Assembly: GCF_000182565.1 (NCBI RefSeq)
Contig: NW_015971553.1
Coordinates: forward strand, 1-64,000
DNA from: Spizellomyces punctatus DAOM BR117
Lineage: Eukaryota > Chytridiomycota > Chytridiomycetes > Spizellomycetales > Spizellomycetaceae
Length of the DNA stretch: 64,000 bases
Direction: 5' to 3'
Made by a program: the position numbers and the translations under genes. The number at the start of each line of letters is the position of its first letter. Position 1 is the first letter of the stretch. The notes below the pieces were generated by a model, which saw nothing but the letters and a program-made list of their open reading frames with translations, searched no databases and was not told the origin of the DNA. Shown here piece by piece: positions 1-9,897 of this stretch.

Positions 1-555
1 CATTGTCAGATCCAGACGAGACATAAATAGCTTCTAATGGTCTTTTCTCGCCGAGAGAGACTTCTTTTGACGGTGGAATATAGGTTGGGTCACCTTCGCC
101 GTGAACAACGTACTGTGCCAGGTCGATCGTAGCATGGGAGGCAAGCACAATCTCCTTAACATTGTCGTTGCCGATATACCGACACAGCCAATCCGCAGAA
201 ACCACCGGTATATTAAACTGAATAATGGAGAAGTGTGATTCACTGCACACAATAGAATGGAAATGACTCCAGTTTCCCTACCTCGCGCATGTCCAAGTGT
301 TTTGCTATTCGTGCTGGAGAAGTAAGCCCCGTTACAACTAGCTCAGCCTCATTTGCCCTCTTCACCACTTGTGCCCCTAATATATGTGCCTTAACATCAG
401 CCAAAATGTCGTCGGGGTGACAAGGGTATAATGGAACCTTTCCCGCCAAGAAGCTCACGCAACTTCTGAAGACGCTTTTCGGACATTTTGGTTTCAATGA
501 TGTGCACTCTTAGTCCACTGAGACAGAGTGGATGCTGCCCTGCAGATACTGACAT
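1..555 (-). CDS. BRCT-domain protein, 5' part (possibly a family X DNA polymerase), cut by window edge
   Basis: The gene runs off the left edge, so only the N-terminal part is visible. Proposed exons are 555-438, 376-282 and 217-1, joined by GT..AG introns of 61 and 64 nt that keep one frame. The spliced protein starts near MSVSAGQHPLCLSGLRVHII and has a BRCT-like pattern: a LSGLRVHI first strand, a GGKGAQVV turn, ELVVTGLTSPARI, then NIPVVSADWLCRYI, where the Trp is the conserved BRCT helix-3 residue. Placing the BRCT at the extreme N-terminus resembles Pol lambda/mu/Pol4 and other DNA-repair factors, but the catalytic part is outside the window, so the polymerase assignment is only a guess. 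The ATG at 555 is the first plausible start; the frame stays open further upstream without recognisable domain sequence. Confidence 0.5.
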
Positions 556-1035
556 TGCACGACCGGTGATGGACAGAGATCGCGAGAGGGGTTCATTGCA
601 TGTCACTCCGGAGCATTGCGTAAGCAGCTCATGACTCGACTCGCAGCGAACCGCAAATACGTTAAAAAAAGCGACTGCTATTAATTCACGCAGCAACAAG
701 AACAAAGCATCATCCTCTTTTTTGAACGCACTCCGGTGCTTGTCATTGTCTAACTTGTGAATTTCAAAATCACAAGTGAGAACAAGAAAGTTTTCCACAT
801 TGTTTGAGCAAGCTATGGGCATATGAACCAGCACATTTCAGTGAGTTCTGCCATTATGGAAAGCTTATTCGGCACTATCCACTTACAAGAGCAGAGAGGA
901 GGAAGTTAGGATTAGGCGGTAGAAAGCCACTTGCTGTGCTACGTAAAACGATATACTAATCGCATCGCGTCATAAAATGCTGTGGATTTTAAGATAACTT
1001 CCTAGTAGTTCTGTTGAGGTATCGTGCCAAAAATC
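556..1035. other. Intergenic, divergent promoter region
   Basis: Lies between the BRCT gene (-) and the Shb17-like gene (+). I see no further gene, repeat or RNA. It presumably carries both 5' control regions; no clear TATA box was recognised. Confidence 0.4.
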
Positions 1036-2139
1036 ATGCCAGACAGGAGGGGAAATTGGTCCATCGCGCTCGTACGGCACGGGGCAACGGAATGGACTGC
1101 TACTGGTAGCATAATTGAACTCCTATTGAAACGACTCAAAGCCTGACCTTCTTGAGAAACAGGCCAGCATACGGGCGCCACTGACATCCCGCTCTCTGAC
1201 GGTATGCTCCCATAACCAGTGCTTATTTTTCACTCTCAACTGGGACCGACTGAGAATGGTGCAGTGGGGGTTAAACAGGCTCAATGTCTGGGTCGCCACT
1301 TTGCTCGGACTTTCCACGGTGACCTAACCCGCCAGTATGCCTACGCATTTGTGAGCCCAAAGGAACGGGCAAAGCAAACCTGCGACGTAGTGCTCAAACT
1401 TGCAGGCGGAAAAACTCTAAAAGTGATTGAAGACCGTGATCTTGCAGGTCAGTCAATGAGATCTCTCCATGTGTTCTTTTCATGGGATATCAATGTTCAT
1501 CTGTTGTCTTGTAGAGTGGAACTATGGAGAGTACGAGGGATTGACGTCAGCAGAGATTCGGAAACGAGATCCAGCAGGTGAAGATTGGAACGTCTTCATT
1601 CATGGCTGTCCGGGTGGGGAGACAGCAGCAGATGGTGAGTGACTACTCCTGAGAGTATGTTATTTCATTGAAAAAACAGGCCTGCTGAATTAGCTTTCAT
1701 TCAGTGGGCAAAAGGGTAGACAGGTTTCTGCAGAGAGCGAGGGAACTTGCCCTCAGCCTGGACAACCCGAAGAACATTCTGGCATTCTCCCATGGGCATG
1801 TTCTGAGAGTTCTAGGTCCGCATGGAATCAAATGAAGTCGGTGAGATTATCACACTGCAATGCTGAAGCAACATTGCAATGTAGGGGCGCGATGGATAGG
1901 ATTGCCTCCAGATCACGGTCGATTCCTCGCGTATAACACTGCAGCGGTGTCATATTTGGCCTTTGAGCACAACAATCTCAATGAGCCGGTCCTTCAGGCA
2001 AGCATCCCATGGACGCAGAAGGCAATGTGCATGGTGTATAACCTCGCGTTTCTTATTCATTTGACGTTAGGAATGGAATTCGGTTACCCACCTCGTTGTG
2101 GAGGACTGCTTGCAGCATGAGTTTGAATGTTCCTTCTGA
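1036..2139 (+). CDS. SHB17: Sedoheptulose-1,7-bisphosphatase-like histidine phosphatase (Shb17 type)
   Basis: Seven exons: 1036-1105, 1163-1201, about 1255-1447, 1515-1634, 1705-1815, 1885-1997 and 2071-2139, giving about 237 aa. The RHG signature ALVRHGATEW is in exon 1, followed by TGQHTGATDIPLSD, VSPKERAKQT, EWNYGEYEG, GCPGGET, FSHGHVLRVL (second catalytic His) and AFEHNNLNEPVLQEWN. This order matches yeast Shb17, which hydrolyses sedoheptulose 1,7-bisphosphate in the riboneogenesis branch of the pentose phosphate pathway. The family also contains TIGAR-like and phosphoglycerate-mutase-like enzymes, so substrate is inferred. Two oddities: intron 6 is a GC-AG intron (CAG/GCAAGC), and the exon 2-3 junction keeps frame only if one G of GACGGTATGC (1200-1203) is extra. 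The start is the first ATG directly before the RHG core. Confidence 0.75.
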
Positions 2140-2760
2140 TGCATTAAGGGTAGGCGCGTAGCTTTCTAGTCGAACGCCGAATGATCTACTGCTGGTTATC
2201 GGTATTTTGTAGATTCCTTCGTCGATTTAGTAATGCTGCGTATAGACACTTCCTTTTGATCTACTTTGTAGTGTAGGAAAAATGTGCAACGGCATGTTTC
2301 TCTGAATTGTCATGTACTTTCCGCAGCAGATCGCGACCCTGCTGTAGGTTAGTTCGGAACAGAAGCAAGGCAATACACATGCCGTAGCGCTTGCTATTTG
2401 GTTCCTGTAAAGAGTAGTTGCATAGCAGGTTCATTTAGTAAAACAAGCTGATCTCGTGGAGGACCTGGTTCACCCACCTTCGCTCCCAATGTCTTCAAAT
2501 ACCGTATTCGCAGTTTCTTCATGTTCTTCACGGGTGCTTTCCCTAATCAGGAGGTTCAGGAGGATATACCCTTCGATTGAGATTGGTGAACCCTAGGGTT
2601 TCTTTCGGTTGTCCTATGATGAGTCAGAGATGGTGTACTGACATCCCGCATTCAAGCGGTCGGAGCATTCCAATGGAGCCGGCGTGCTGTTGGCGTCGGC
2701 TGCAGTGGTCTTGATAAATGATGGGCTGCATCTCTGCGACATGTCATTCTCACATGTCAA
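2140..2760. other. Intergenic, nothing recognised
   Basis: Downstream of the Shb17-like gene. No coding pattern with domain similarity, RNA gene or repeat was seen on either strand. Confidence 0.4.
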
Positions 2761-3146
2761 ATGGCGGTAAGGAAAATGATAGGAATCCGCCGTGAGGACC
2801 ACTGTTGATGGTTTCCAGGCGAACTCTAATGTGTTAGTGCAGAAATGGCCTACGTGTTTCTACTCAAATGCGACGCAGAAGACATCTTGCGAACTCAGGT
2901 CAGACTGTCGTTTCGACGACTGTCCGGTGGATAAGAAAGGAGATTTCTGTCTCTATCACTCAAATTCAACTCATCCATGGTGGACTAATTGGCAGGCTGG
3001 TGGAAAACCATTTGGTCCCCACTGCAATAAAAAAGGATGCAATGTAGAAATCAATGAATCATGTTGAACCATATCATTTGAAGCAAAACTACCTTACCAC
3101 TCCACAGTGTGCTGGTCTTGGACCAAGCAAATCCGTGGATCATTGA
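2761..3146 (+). CDS. Possible small cysteine-rich protein (three-exon model)
   Basis: A tentative gene. Exons 2761-2766, 2819-3043 and 3108-3146 have canonical donors (GTAAGG, GTAGAA) and acceptors (TTTCCAG, CCACAG), with introns of 52 and 64 nt, and would encode 89 aa. The protein has eight cysteines, for example FDDCPVDKKGDFCLYH and GPHCNKKGC, plus a Trp/His-rich stretch STHPWWTNW. I do not recognise the family. No signal peptide follows from this start, although the even number of cysteines would suit a secreted domain, so a missing upstream exon is possible. It could equally be a fragment of a decayed gene. Confidence 0.28.
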
Positions 3147-4065
3147 CGATTGCACCTATCCGACAAGTTTTGTCCATACGGATCACAATGCTTTCCCCTG
3201 CGCAGAAGTGCCTTGGCAGCAATATATGCCACGCAGTTTGAATGAGATAGGTTCCTTGCTACTACTGGTGGGACGGCTGAAGCTCTGGCATGCAAGAGGT
3301 TGCATATACGCTGCAGGAATCAAGTAAGATAATTCCCCATGTCCATCATATCGACGCAGCTATCAAATAGTCTGCAGATATGCCTTCAAAATCCTCCCTC
3401 CCATAGCGGGCATTAGCCTTTGCTCACTTCGCACACTGATACACTGATGCTATTACGGGATACAGTCAACGTCTCCCTGCAACGCAAATTGCCAACGTAA
3501 CGCATCCTTCGTCATGCTGCCACATCAAAGACAGGCGTCCTAGGACATTTCCATAGAAAGATGGCCTTTCATTTGGGGATCGAGAAGTCTGTGTAGATAA
3601 GGCGATATAACATTTGCAGTTGCTTTCCTAGTAGGACAAGTCTACTACAAGGATATTTGTCCATCCATCGACCTTTGAACCCGCATGTTAAAATTCTCCG
3701 ATATGAAATCCTTAGGCCTTTTCAAGGAATGAATAACCCTAATGTCTCCCTTACTATTTTTTCTTGTTTTAGTAGGGGGCCATGTCGCGCTGGTTTAGGG
3801 TCCATTGTTACTGAATAGTGGTAGGCTATCAGACTTAACGGGTGAAGAAGGGTCTTTACAAGGTGAACATATCGAAGAACAACGTAATTACCATCCCAGC
3901 GGGTTTGTCCTTTGACCATAACCGTAACCACAGTTTATACAAAATATATCCCCTTCCCATTGCCCTTTCATACGTCCACATCTCCTTTCAATGGTCCCGG
4001 CCCATACCCAACACCATACTGGTTCTTTACATCTATCAAACCTTCATTCATTACCATCCAGCGGG
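3147..4065. other. Intergenic, nothing recognised
   Basis: No gene, RNA or repeat could be supported. The short open frames on both strands have no recognisable domain or codon pattern. The last 75 bases could belong to the next gene if an upstream ATG at 3991 is used. Confidence 0.35.
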
Positions 4066-4821
4066 ATGGAGGACCTAGCACGCCGAGACCTGGCAGGAAG
4101 AAACGTGCCGAGGTCCCCTTCCAGCCCAAAGCATACAAGTCGAATATCAAAACTGTCGGCAGGGACCGTACGACCCAACAATGCTGCCGACACTACGTCG
4201 TCATGGATGTACTCTGTCAATGCCATCACCCATTTCCCATCTCGTACCCGATGGTCTTATAGACAATCTAGCCCGGAGCACGCCAACAAGCTACCCCAGC
4301 TGATGAGTCCCGGACGCAGGACCAGCGAAGGAAGCAAGCGTCATGTATCAAACTCCCCTACAGGAAGACAGCACAGTTCCAAATCTAATCGACAAAGTCT
4401 CCCACCATTGCAACCGTCGGGAAGAATACATGGTTCGTTTCAATCGCAAAACCAACAATTCCACTCGACCCATGGACGATCCTTTCCACACACCCCACAC
4501 AGTAGCTCTCGTCCCGCAAGTACTGCCCGCAATCATATGTGTATTGACCTCGCAAACTCTTCCCATTCGCATCGCCCTGTTCCTCTCGCCCCCTCTACTT
4601 CACATGACCGCAGGAAATCATCAGCAAAAGAGCCAAGACAAAGCCGTTACGCTTCGTATTTGGATACGTTTGTCGTAGATACTACGTTTCCGGATGCCAC
4701 GGGGTTGACGTTACCGCCTGTCACAGGGGTGCTGTCACCTGAGACGAGGCCTCCACCTACAACTAGAAGGCTCAGTCAGGTGAAGCTTCCACCAGTGCAT
4801 GAGAGCAAAAGAAAGAGATGA
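4066..4821 (+). CDS. Basic, Ser/Pro/Arg-rich disordered protein of unknown function
   Basis: A single uninterrupted frame of 251 aa from the ATG at 4066 (MEDLARRDLAGRNVPRSPSS); an in-frame ATG at 3991 would add 25 residues. Composition is dominated by Ser, Pro, Arg, His and Thr, with many SP/TP and RxxS sites, as in phosphorylated linker or scaffold proteins. No domain, membrane segment or signal peptide is visible. The C-terminal part, with SRYASYLDTFVVDTTFPDAT then LTLPPVTGVLSP and LSQVKLPPVHESKRKR, looks most constrained: proline-spaced hydrophobic motifs ending in a basic tail. It is a plausible gene because the frame is long and open with no competing strand, but no family is recognised. 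Confidence 0.45.
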   Translation: MEDLARRDLAGRNVPRSPSSPKHTSRISKLSAGTVRPNNAADTTSSWMYSVNAITHFPSRTRWSYRQSSPEHANKLPQLMSPGRRTSEGSKRHVSNSPTGRQHSSKSNRQSLPPLQPSGRIHGSFQSQNQQFHSTHGRSFPHTPHSSSRPASTARNHMCIDLANSSHSHRPVPLAPSTSHDRRKSSAKEPRQSRYASYLDTFVVDTTFPDATGLTLPPVTGVLSPETRPPPTTRRLSQVKLPPVHESKRKR

Positions 4822-5318
4822 CAGTTGCTTGCGCCTCAGACTGCTTATGTGTGGTGCCACTTATAGTCAGAGGTTGCAGTTGATAGGTTGGATTGGAATA
4901 TCCGTGCTGGCACGGATGGCGGAGCAAGTGGATCGCTAGCTTGTATTTTGGGAAGAAGGAGGGCATATGCCATGCTGCCTTAATTGGCCAATTTACATCT
5001 TTTGTTCAACGAATGATACTACATTCTTAAACCTGAGCAAAGTCCACTATACGCTACTTTGTAATACTATCCTTTGTTACTACTCGTAGCACCTCCCCGG
5101 TTGCGAGATAAAGAAAAAGGACAATGTGTTCTGCGTCCGTAGTCAAAAAGTTCATCTGTATTTTGGCCAGCGCTTAACCGATTTTCGAGACGCGGATAGT
5201 AGCAAAAGGAATCTGAAACTGGGCAAGATTCCTGGGCCGACCACCCTTCTCAAACCAAGGAAAGACTAGTCGACATGAAAATGACTTGGGCTGTCTCGCT
5301 TTGCAAACTCTCTCCTCT
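4822..5318. other. Intergenic between unknown gene and F-box gene
   Basis: About 500 bases with no supported gene. It presumably contains the 3' UTR of the disordered-protein gene and the promoter of the F-box gene; no distinct core element was recognised. Confidence 0.35.
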
Positions 5319-6815
5319 ATGGAATTGGAGGACCCAACCGTCATGTACTATCCCGATCATCACAAACTACGAAATCTCTTAGACCTACCAACAGACATCC
5401 TTCTTTATATTTGTTTGCATCTTGATGCGTTATGTATTCTACGCATTGAACAGACCTGTAAGACGCTCGCATCTATCTCTCGAGGAAATCGGGGAACGAT
5501 ATGGCGACCTCTTTTGTTAGATATCTGGAGGAGGTCAACTCCGGCTAACGTCCGTATCAATTTGCGCGGGCAGCAATGGAGGGATCTTTTCCGAGAGTGG
5601 CATTTGTGGGGCATTCAATTGAGTGCTGCTGCAAACCAACGGGCAAAGGGTGAACGATTATTGATTCCCGCAGAACTTCCTTCGGATGAAGGGGGACACA
5701 GGACCATAACTTATTTAGCGGCAATTCCGGCGGCGGGACCTGCAATTGGTCTCACATGTCAATTGGTAGGAGATGCCAAAGTGTGCATCTCTTCGCCAAT
5801 GGTGTCTATTGTGGATCTTTCGGGAGAAACAAAGGAACAGGATTGCGAGCGAAGCAGGACCATTAACGCTCTGCTTAAAGAAGTCAAGGCAAAGTGGATA
5901 GATGTTCCTAGTCCAGCTAGCGATACAAGGGAAAGTCTGGTGACCATAAACGAATGGGAAGGTCAATGGGAAGGAGGATGGACTTCTGTTTGGAATGTGG
6001 AAACCACAAGCGAGCGACAACCACGATTGCTCACCCGGTTCAGGTCGATGTCGACAGCACATGTGGCGATGAGATACAACAATCTTCAAGCATCGTGCAC
6101 TGCGTGGTGGGTTCAACCAGATCCAAACACGATCGGAATGAGCACTAGCGATGACAGAGCTGAGATACGCCTATGGCGTCTGCCTCCCTCTCCGGAATTA
6201 AAGCCAGAACTCCTATGGTGTAAGCAGCTAGCTCCAAAGACTCGGGCAAGATCGCTCGCTCTATCGTCCCTCTACTTGGCGTGTCTCGTCGAAGACGGAT
6301 CTGGGTATCACATCCAACTCTTCGACGTGTCCAACGGAGCGCTACTTGCACGAATCGGCGAAGCAGCAACTTTTCGGGAAGGAGGGCAAACTCTCTTTGC
6401 CGCGTCCCCTAGCAGCCTATTATTAGGAACACCGTTTGATGATACCACTGGGATTCAATCCATTCACCTCCTTCCATCTGGTACCCTTCTGGTACAAGCT
6501 GCTGGAATGGTCCATATCTATTCGATCATTCCCATACATCCCGACAGCACCCACGGAAACGTAGTAGTTGGTCTAATAGCTCGGGTCAATATCGGAGACG
6601 TCACACCCCTTCATATTGTCTTACGCTCCTCACACGACCCAATTTTAGTTATACGTGACTTTCAAAGCCCAGATAGAGTATGTGTCATACGCCCTGCGTA
6701 CATCGCGAAGAAATGGTTTGTTAGTCGCCGGTCTTCTGGAGAAATGGGCATGTGGGTGGTGTACGAAAAGGAGTCTGCTGCACTGGACGTTTTGTGGAAG
6801 GCAGTTTACTATTGA
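5319..6815 (+). CDS. F-box protein with beta-propeller-like C-terminal region
   Basis: An intronless 498-aa frame. The start is the ATG at 5319 (MELEDPTVMYYPDHHK). Residues about 20-65 form an F-box: LDLPTDILLYICLHLDALCI, then LRIEQTCKTLASISRG and TIWRPLLLDIW. This helix pattern binds Skp1 in SCF ubiquitin ligases. The rest has WD/propeller-like strands such as EIRLWRLPPSP, ALSSLYLACLVEDG and IQLFDVSNGALLARIGEAA, suggesting a degenerate beta-propeller that would recognise substrate. The F-box call is firm by pattern; the propeller is inference. The substrate is unknown. A second, unrelated F-box gene lies at 38.1-39.2 kb. Confidence 0.7.
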   Translation: MELEDPTVMYYPDHHKLRNLLDLPTDILLYICLHLDALCILRIEQTCKTLASISRGNRGTIWRPLLLDIWRRSTPANVRINLRGQQWRDLFREWHLWGIQLSAAANQRAKGERLLIPAELPSDEGGHRTITYLAAIPAAGPAIGLTCQLVGDAKVCISSPMVSIVDLSGETKEQDCERSRTINALLKEVKAKWIDVPSPASDTRESLVTINEWEGQWEGGWTSVWNVETTSERQPRLLTRFRSMSTAHVAMRYNNLQASCTAWWVQPDPNTIGMSTSDDRAEIRLWRLPPSPELKPELLWCKQLAPKTRARSLALSSLYLACLVEDGSGYHIQLFDVSNGALLARIGEAATFREGGQTLFAASPSSLLLGTPFDDTTGIQSIHLLPSGTLLVQAAGMVHIYSIIPIHPDSTHGNVVVGLIARVNIGDVTPLHIVLRSSHDPILVIRDFQSPDRVCVIRPAYIAKKWFVSRRSSGEMGMWVVYEKESAALDVLWKAVYY

Positions 6816-7167
6816 TATTTAAATTTTAAATAGACCAAAATGACAACAATAATGGACCCATTTGAGGATCAGTCAGGCGTCTTCAGTACTAAAGTATCAT
6901 TCATTAGTTTTCGATAAGAAAAACCAACACCGATCTGTTGGAAACACCAGGGTTGGTCCATATGAATCAGGGTAGGGCTTCCAGCTCTGGTATGGTATCG
7001 GCAGATCCGCATGCTTCTTAGAAGCATGAACTTTATGGCGAATTAACGGAGATTAGGTCTGAATTGAATCGATTTGCACATGTAGTGGAGTGTGAAACTA
7101 AATCATAACCTTACCAAGACGGACACCGGCTGCTTCAGCATCCTTGTAAATTGAATATTGGAGGCAT
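6816..7167. other. Intergenic between F-box gene and membrane-protein gene
   Basis: About 350 bases, A/T-rich at the left end directly after the stop codon (3' UTR). No gene or repeat was recognised. Confidence 0.35.
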
Positions 7168-9368
7168 ATGGCCGTGCCAGTATCCAACTGTGGTTCCTTG
7201 AGAACCTCCGAAGGAACAAGCTCGTACATCATACTAGGAACACATAATACGGATGATACTGCAGGATTGCATGGAATTGACGATACATGGGCAGGAATCT
7301 TGTCAAGACGGGCCTCGTTGGGAAGGGTTGCCTCTACGACAACACAGGACCTTGATTTTGCCTCCTATTCACCACCTGATAGAAGCAGTAGCATTCGCCG
7401 CATCATCGCTGTCGGCATTCCCGCTCACCGGACAGCGGACAATCCAACTCTGCTTCGAATTGTGGTTGCATATGCACAGTGCTTGCTTGTCAGCTTTGTG
7501 ATCGCCTTGGGAGGAAACCTGCTCGCGTTCGCTCTAAGTCTACTTAAATGGGAGCCGCGGGAACCACAAGGCGGCGGATCACGCAATCCTGGACACATGG
7601 ACAGCCTTGCTTTTGCGATAATTGGCATGCTGATGTTCGTTTGCGCCTTGCCTATTTTTACTGCGGTGCAGTTTATTGTTGTTCACGGTTTCAAGAGATG
7701 GAAGGCGACGAGCATGATTTGGGTGACTTTAGCTGTTTCTATCTCTGCGGCTGCACTCTCTATTGGATTGTGGCGGTCAGGTATTTCCGTCATTCCAGTG
7801 GTGGATCTATAAGGAATCTTGTTTAACGTCCGCTTTATAGGTTGGCCATGGTGGTTCTACTATGTTGACGTATTTATTATAGCTTCCCATTTCGGTGTCT
7901 GTACATTTTTCAGCGGATATTACGGCCAACGAAGAGAGATTCCAGGCTCACAACCACCGGACTGGCGTGAACGTACCAGAGACGGCATCATGTTCATGGT
8001 CATTGAATTTGTTGTTGCGGTGTCCGCCTTAGCGTATGGAATATGGCTTATACCCATTTACATGGGCTTGTCAAATGAGATGCGGATGCTCTGGCGTTTT
8101 ACAGTCCATCCGATTTATTGGGGTGGGTCTCGCGCTTGCAACGTCTGCGATCTGCGCGTGAGCTCACCACATGTCTACTGATGCACAGAGGCCATCGTCA
8201 AGCTTGCAGCCCGACATCTTCTGATCAGCAAGGCTGGTGATAAGCTGAGCGTCCTGGATACTCTTGCAATGGCACATGGTAAAGTGATATCTGCTGTTTT
8301 GCTGCTAGCGGATCACAACCAATTAAACGATTGAATACGAAATAGCACAGTCCCATCTTATCATAATGCAAGCGAGCATGGTTACTACCGTAAACACGTT
8401 TCTAAATACATTGACCACCATTTTGACGGTTCATGTCGGTAAGGCTCATTTTCTGGTGAAGTTAACTCACAATACCTCCAGCACCAACAAAGTTTTGCGC
8501 GGATGATAGGGCGGGTTTTTTGGCGTTCAACCGATGTTGCTCGTACTCGGATTTTTTATCGGCTGTTCCTTCGGTTCGTCGCGACCACCGAGGACAAGAA
8601 GGACGTACCGCATACCGAAAAAGGATATCTGGAGGTATACAAGTATCTTTTGGCCGTCGAGACTATGGTGCGTCCCTGCAGTTCCTTGATTCCTGTTTAT
8701 AACACTTTGTTTAACAATATTGTATTTCAGACCGAGATTCTTCTGGAAAACAGTGCAGTCATGTTTCTATCCACAACTGGCCTTTTGTTCCGCAACTATA
8801 CAAACGCATTTTGGTTTAACCAAAGCGAAATCGTGTTTGAGTGGTATCACGCACCGCTGGTCGTCACTATCCAAATTGTCGGAGCCTTTATCTTTGATCT
8901 CATTACCATATACATTAACTCGCGATACACCATCGGATACAGAAACGGGTCTAATATACCTCTGTTACGTTCATGGAGGGAGATTTGGGCTTACAAGTGG
9001 CGGTTCATTGGGTTTTCTGGTACAGTGTTTTTATGACATTTGGGCGTATGACTTTGGCTAACAGTTACAGGATGTAGCTTACTCTTTATTGACAATGGGA
9101 TTTATTGCTCAGGTAGATGAGCATACGTCGTCTCCCAGCGTTCTGTTTCTCATTTAGTCTTTTCGTAGGTCTATATGATGTCACGAGTCCCACGGGCGAT
9201 ATTTTGTTCAAGTCCATGGGACATCTGTTCATGCACATTCAAGGACGTGCACATGCGTGCTATGTGCCCACCGTAGGGGTGCACCATGCCGCTCATCCCT
9301 GGAATTCATCTGGGGATGCGTGTATATTCTTTCAAACATTTTGCTGTTCTTTCATTTTTTATTTATAA
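7168..9368 (+). CDS. Orphan multipass membrane protein, eight exons
   Basis: A model of eight exons keeps a single frame for 592 aa: 7168-7780, 7841-8122, 8189-8278, 8351-8438, 8493-8667, 8731-9019, 9071-9112 and 9169-9368. All introns are GT..AG and 47-72 nt long. After a polar N-terminus of about 90 residues come hydrophobic segments, for example LLVSFVIALGGNLLAFAL, FAIIGMLMFVCALPIF and a segment beginning YYVDVFIIASHFGVC. A cytosol-like loop (EAIVKLAARHLLISKAGDK, then HNASEHGYYRKHVSKYID) and further helices follow, with a C-terminal half containing ENSAVMFLSTTGLLF and VVTIQIVGAFIFDLITIYI. I recognise no family. The pattern of single and paired helices with long loops could suit a channel, receptor or transporter. 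The 3' end is the least certain part, because a different frame looks coding up to 9519. Confidence 0.6.
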
Positions 9369-9780
9369 TTTGAAGACGAGAGAGTTAACATTGGTGGATC
9401 GAGGAGATGCCTTGGCGCTGGAGCTTGAAGGATCAGAGGTAGTGATCACATTTTCGTTTCCTAAAGGTCCGCAATGTGCAATGGAGTATATCAATAGTAT
9501 TTATTGGAAGATGTTATAGCAGTGATCTTTAACAATATCTCGTTTAAATTCAATTCAAGCTGATTTCCAATTATAGCACTGCCGCGGTCAGTCTTCCCAT
9601 TTATAGTCTGCAGACTGACTACTTCAGGATATGCGTCTTTTTTTGGGATGCCTCATGCATGTTCGCGTTCGCGTTAACTGGTCGCTGCGACGAGGCGTTC
9701 GAGTATGTAAGGACGAGGGACCAGGTTGGATTGCACTACCCGTTGCAATTTCTTTAGAAAGGGACTTTTGATACCTGTAA
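9369..9780. other. 3' region of the membrane-protein gene; possible extra exon to 9519
   Basis: From about 9286 to 9519 a second plus-strand frame reads YNLKTRELTLVDRGDALALE followed by ITFSFPKGPQCAMEYINSIY, with alternating hydrophobic residues like a globular beta-sandwich end. It may be an alternative last exon of the membrane protein. The rest of the stretch holds nothing recognisable. Confidence 0.3.
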
Positions 9781-9897
9781 ATGGTGAATGCAGTTCATCG
9801 TCAGCCTTGTCCTTTTCATAGCCGCCTTGTGGATTCCACGCTCGGCCCTTGGCTTGGGCACACGAACGTTTCGAGTCTCGATGGAGAACATGTGGCA

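Noticed and set aside
1036-2139. Annotation as phosphoglycerate mutase or TIGAR
   Set aside because: The GQHTGATDIPLSD and EWNYGEYEG blocks and the FEHNNLNEP end match Shb17-type proteins better, though the substrate remains inferred.
5286-5318. Upstream start of the F-box gene at a TTG codon
   Set aside because: TTG is not a credible start here; the in-frame ATG at 5319 follows within 33 bases.
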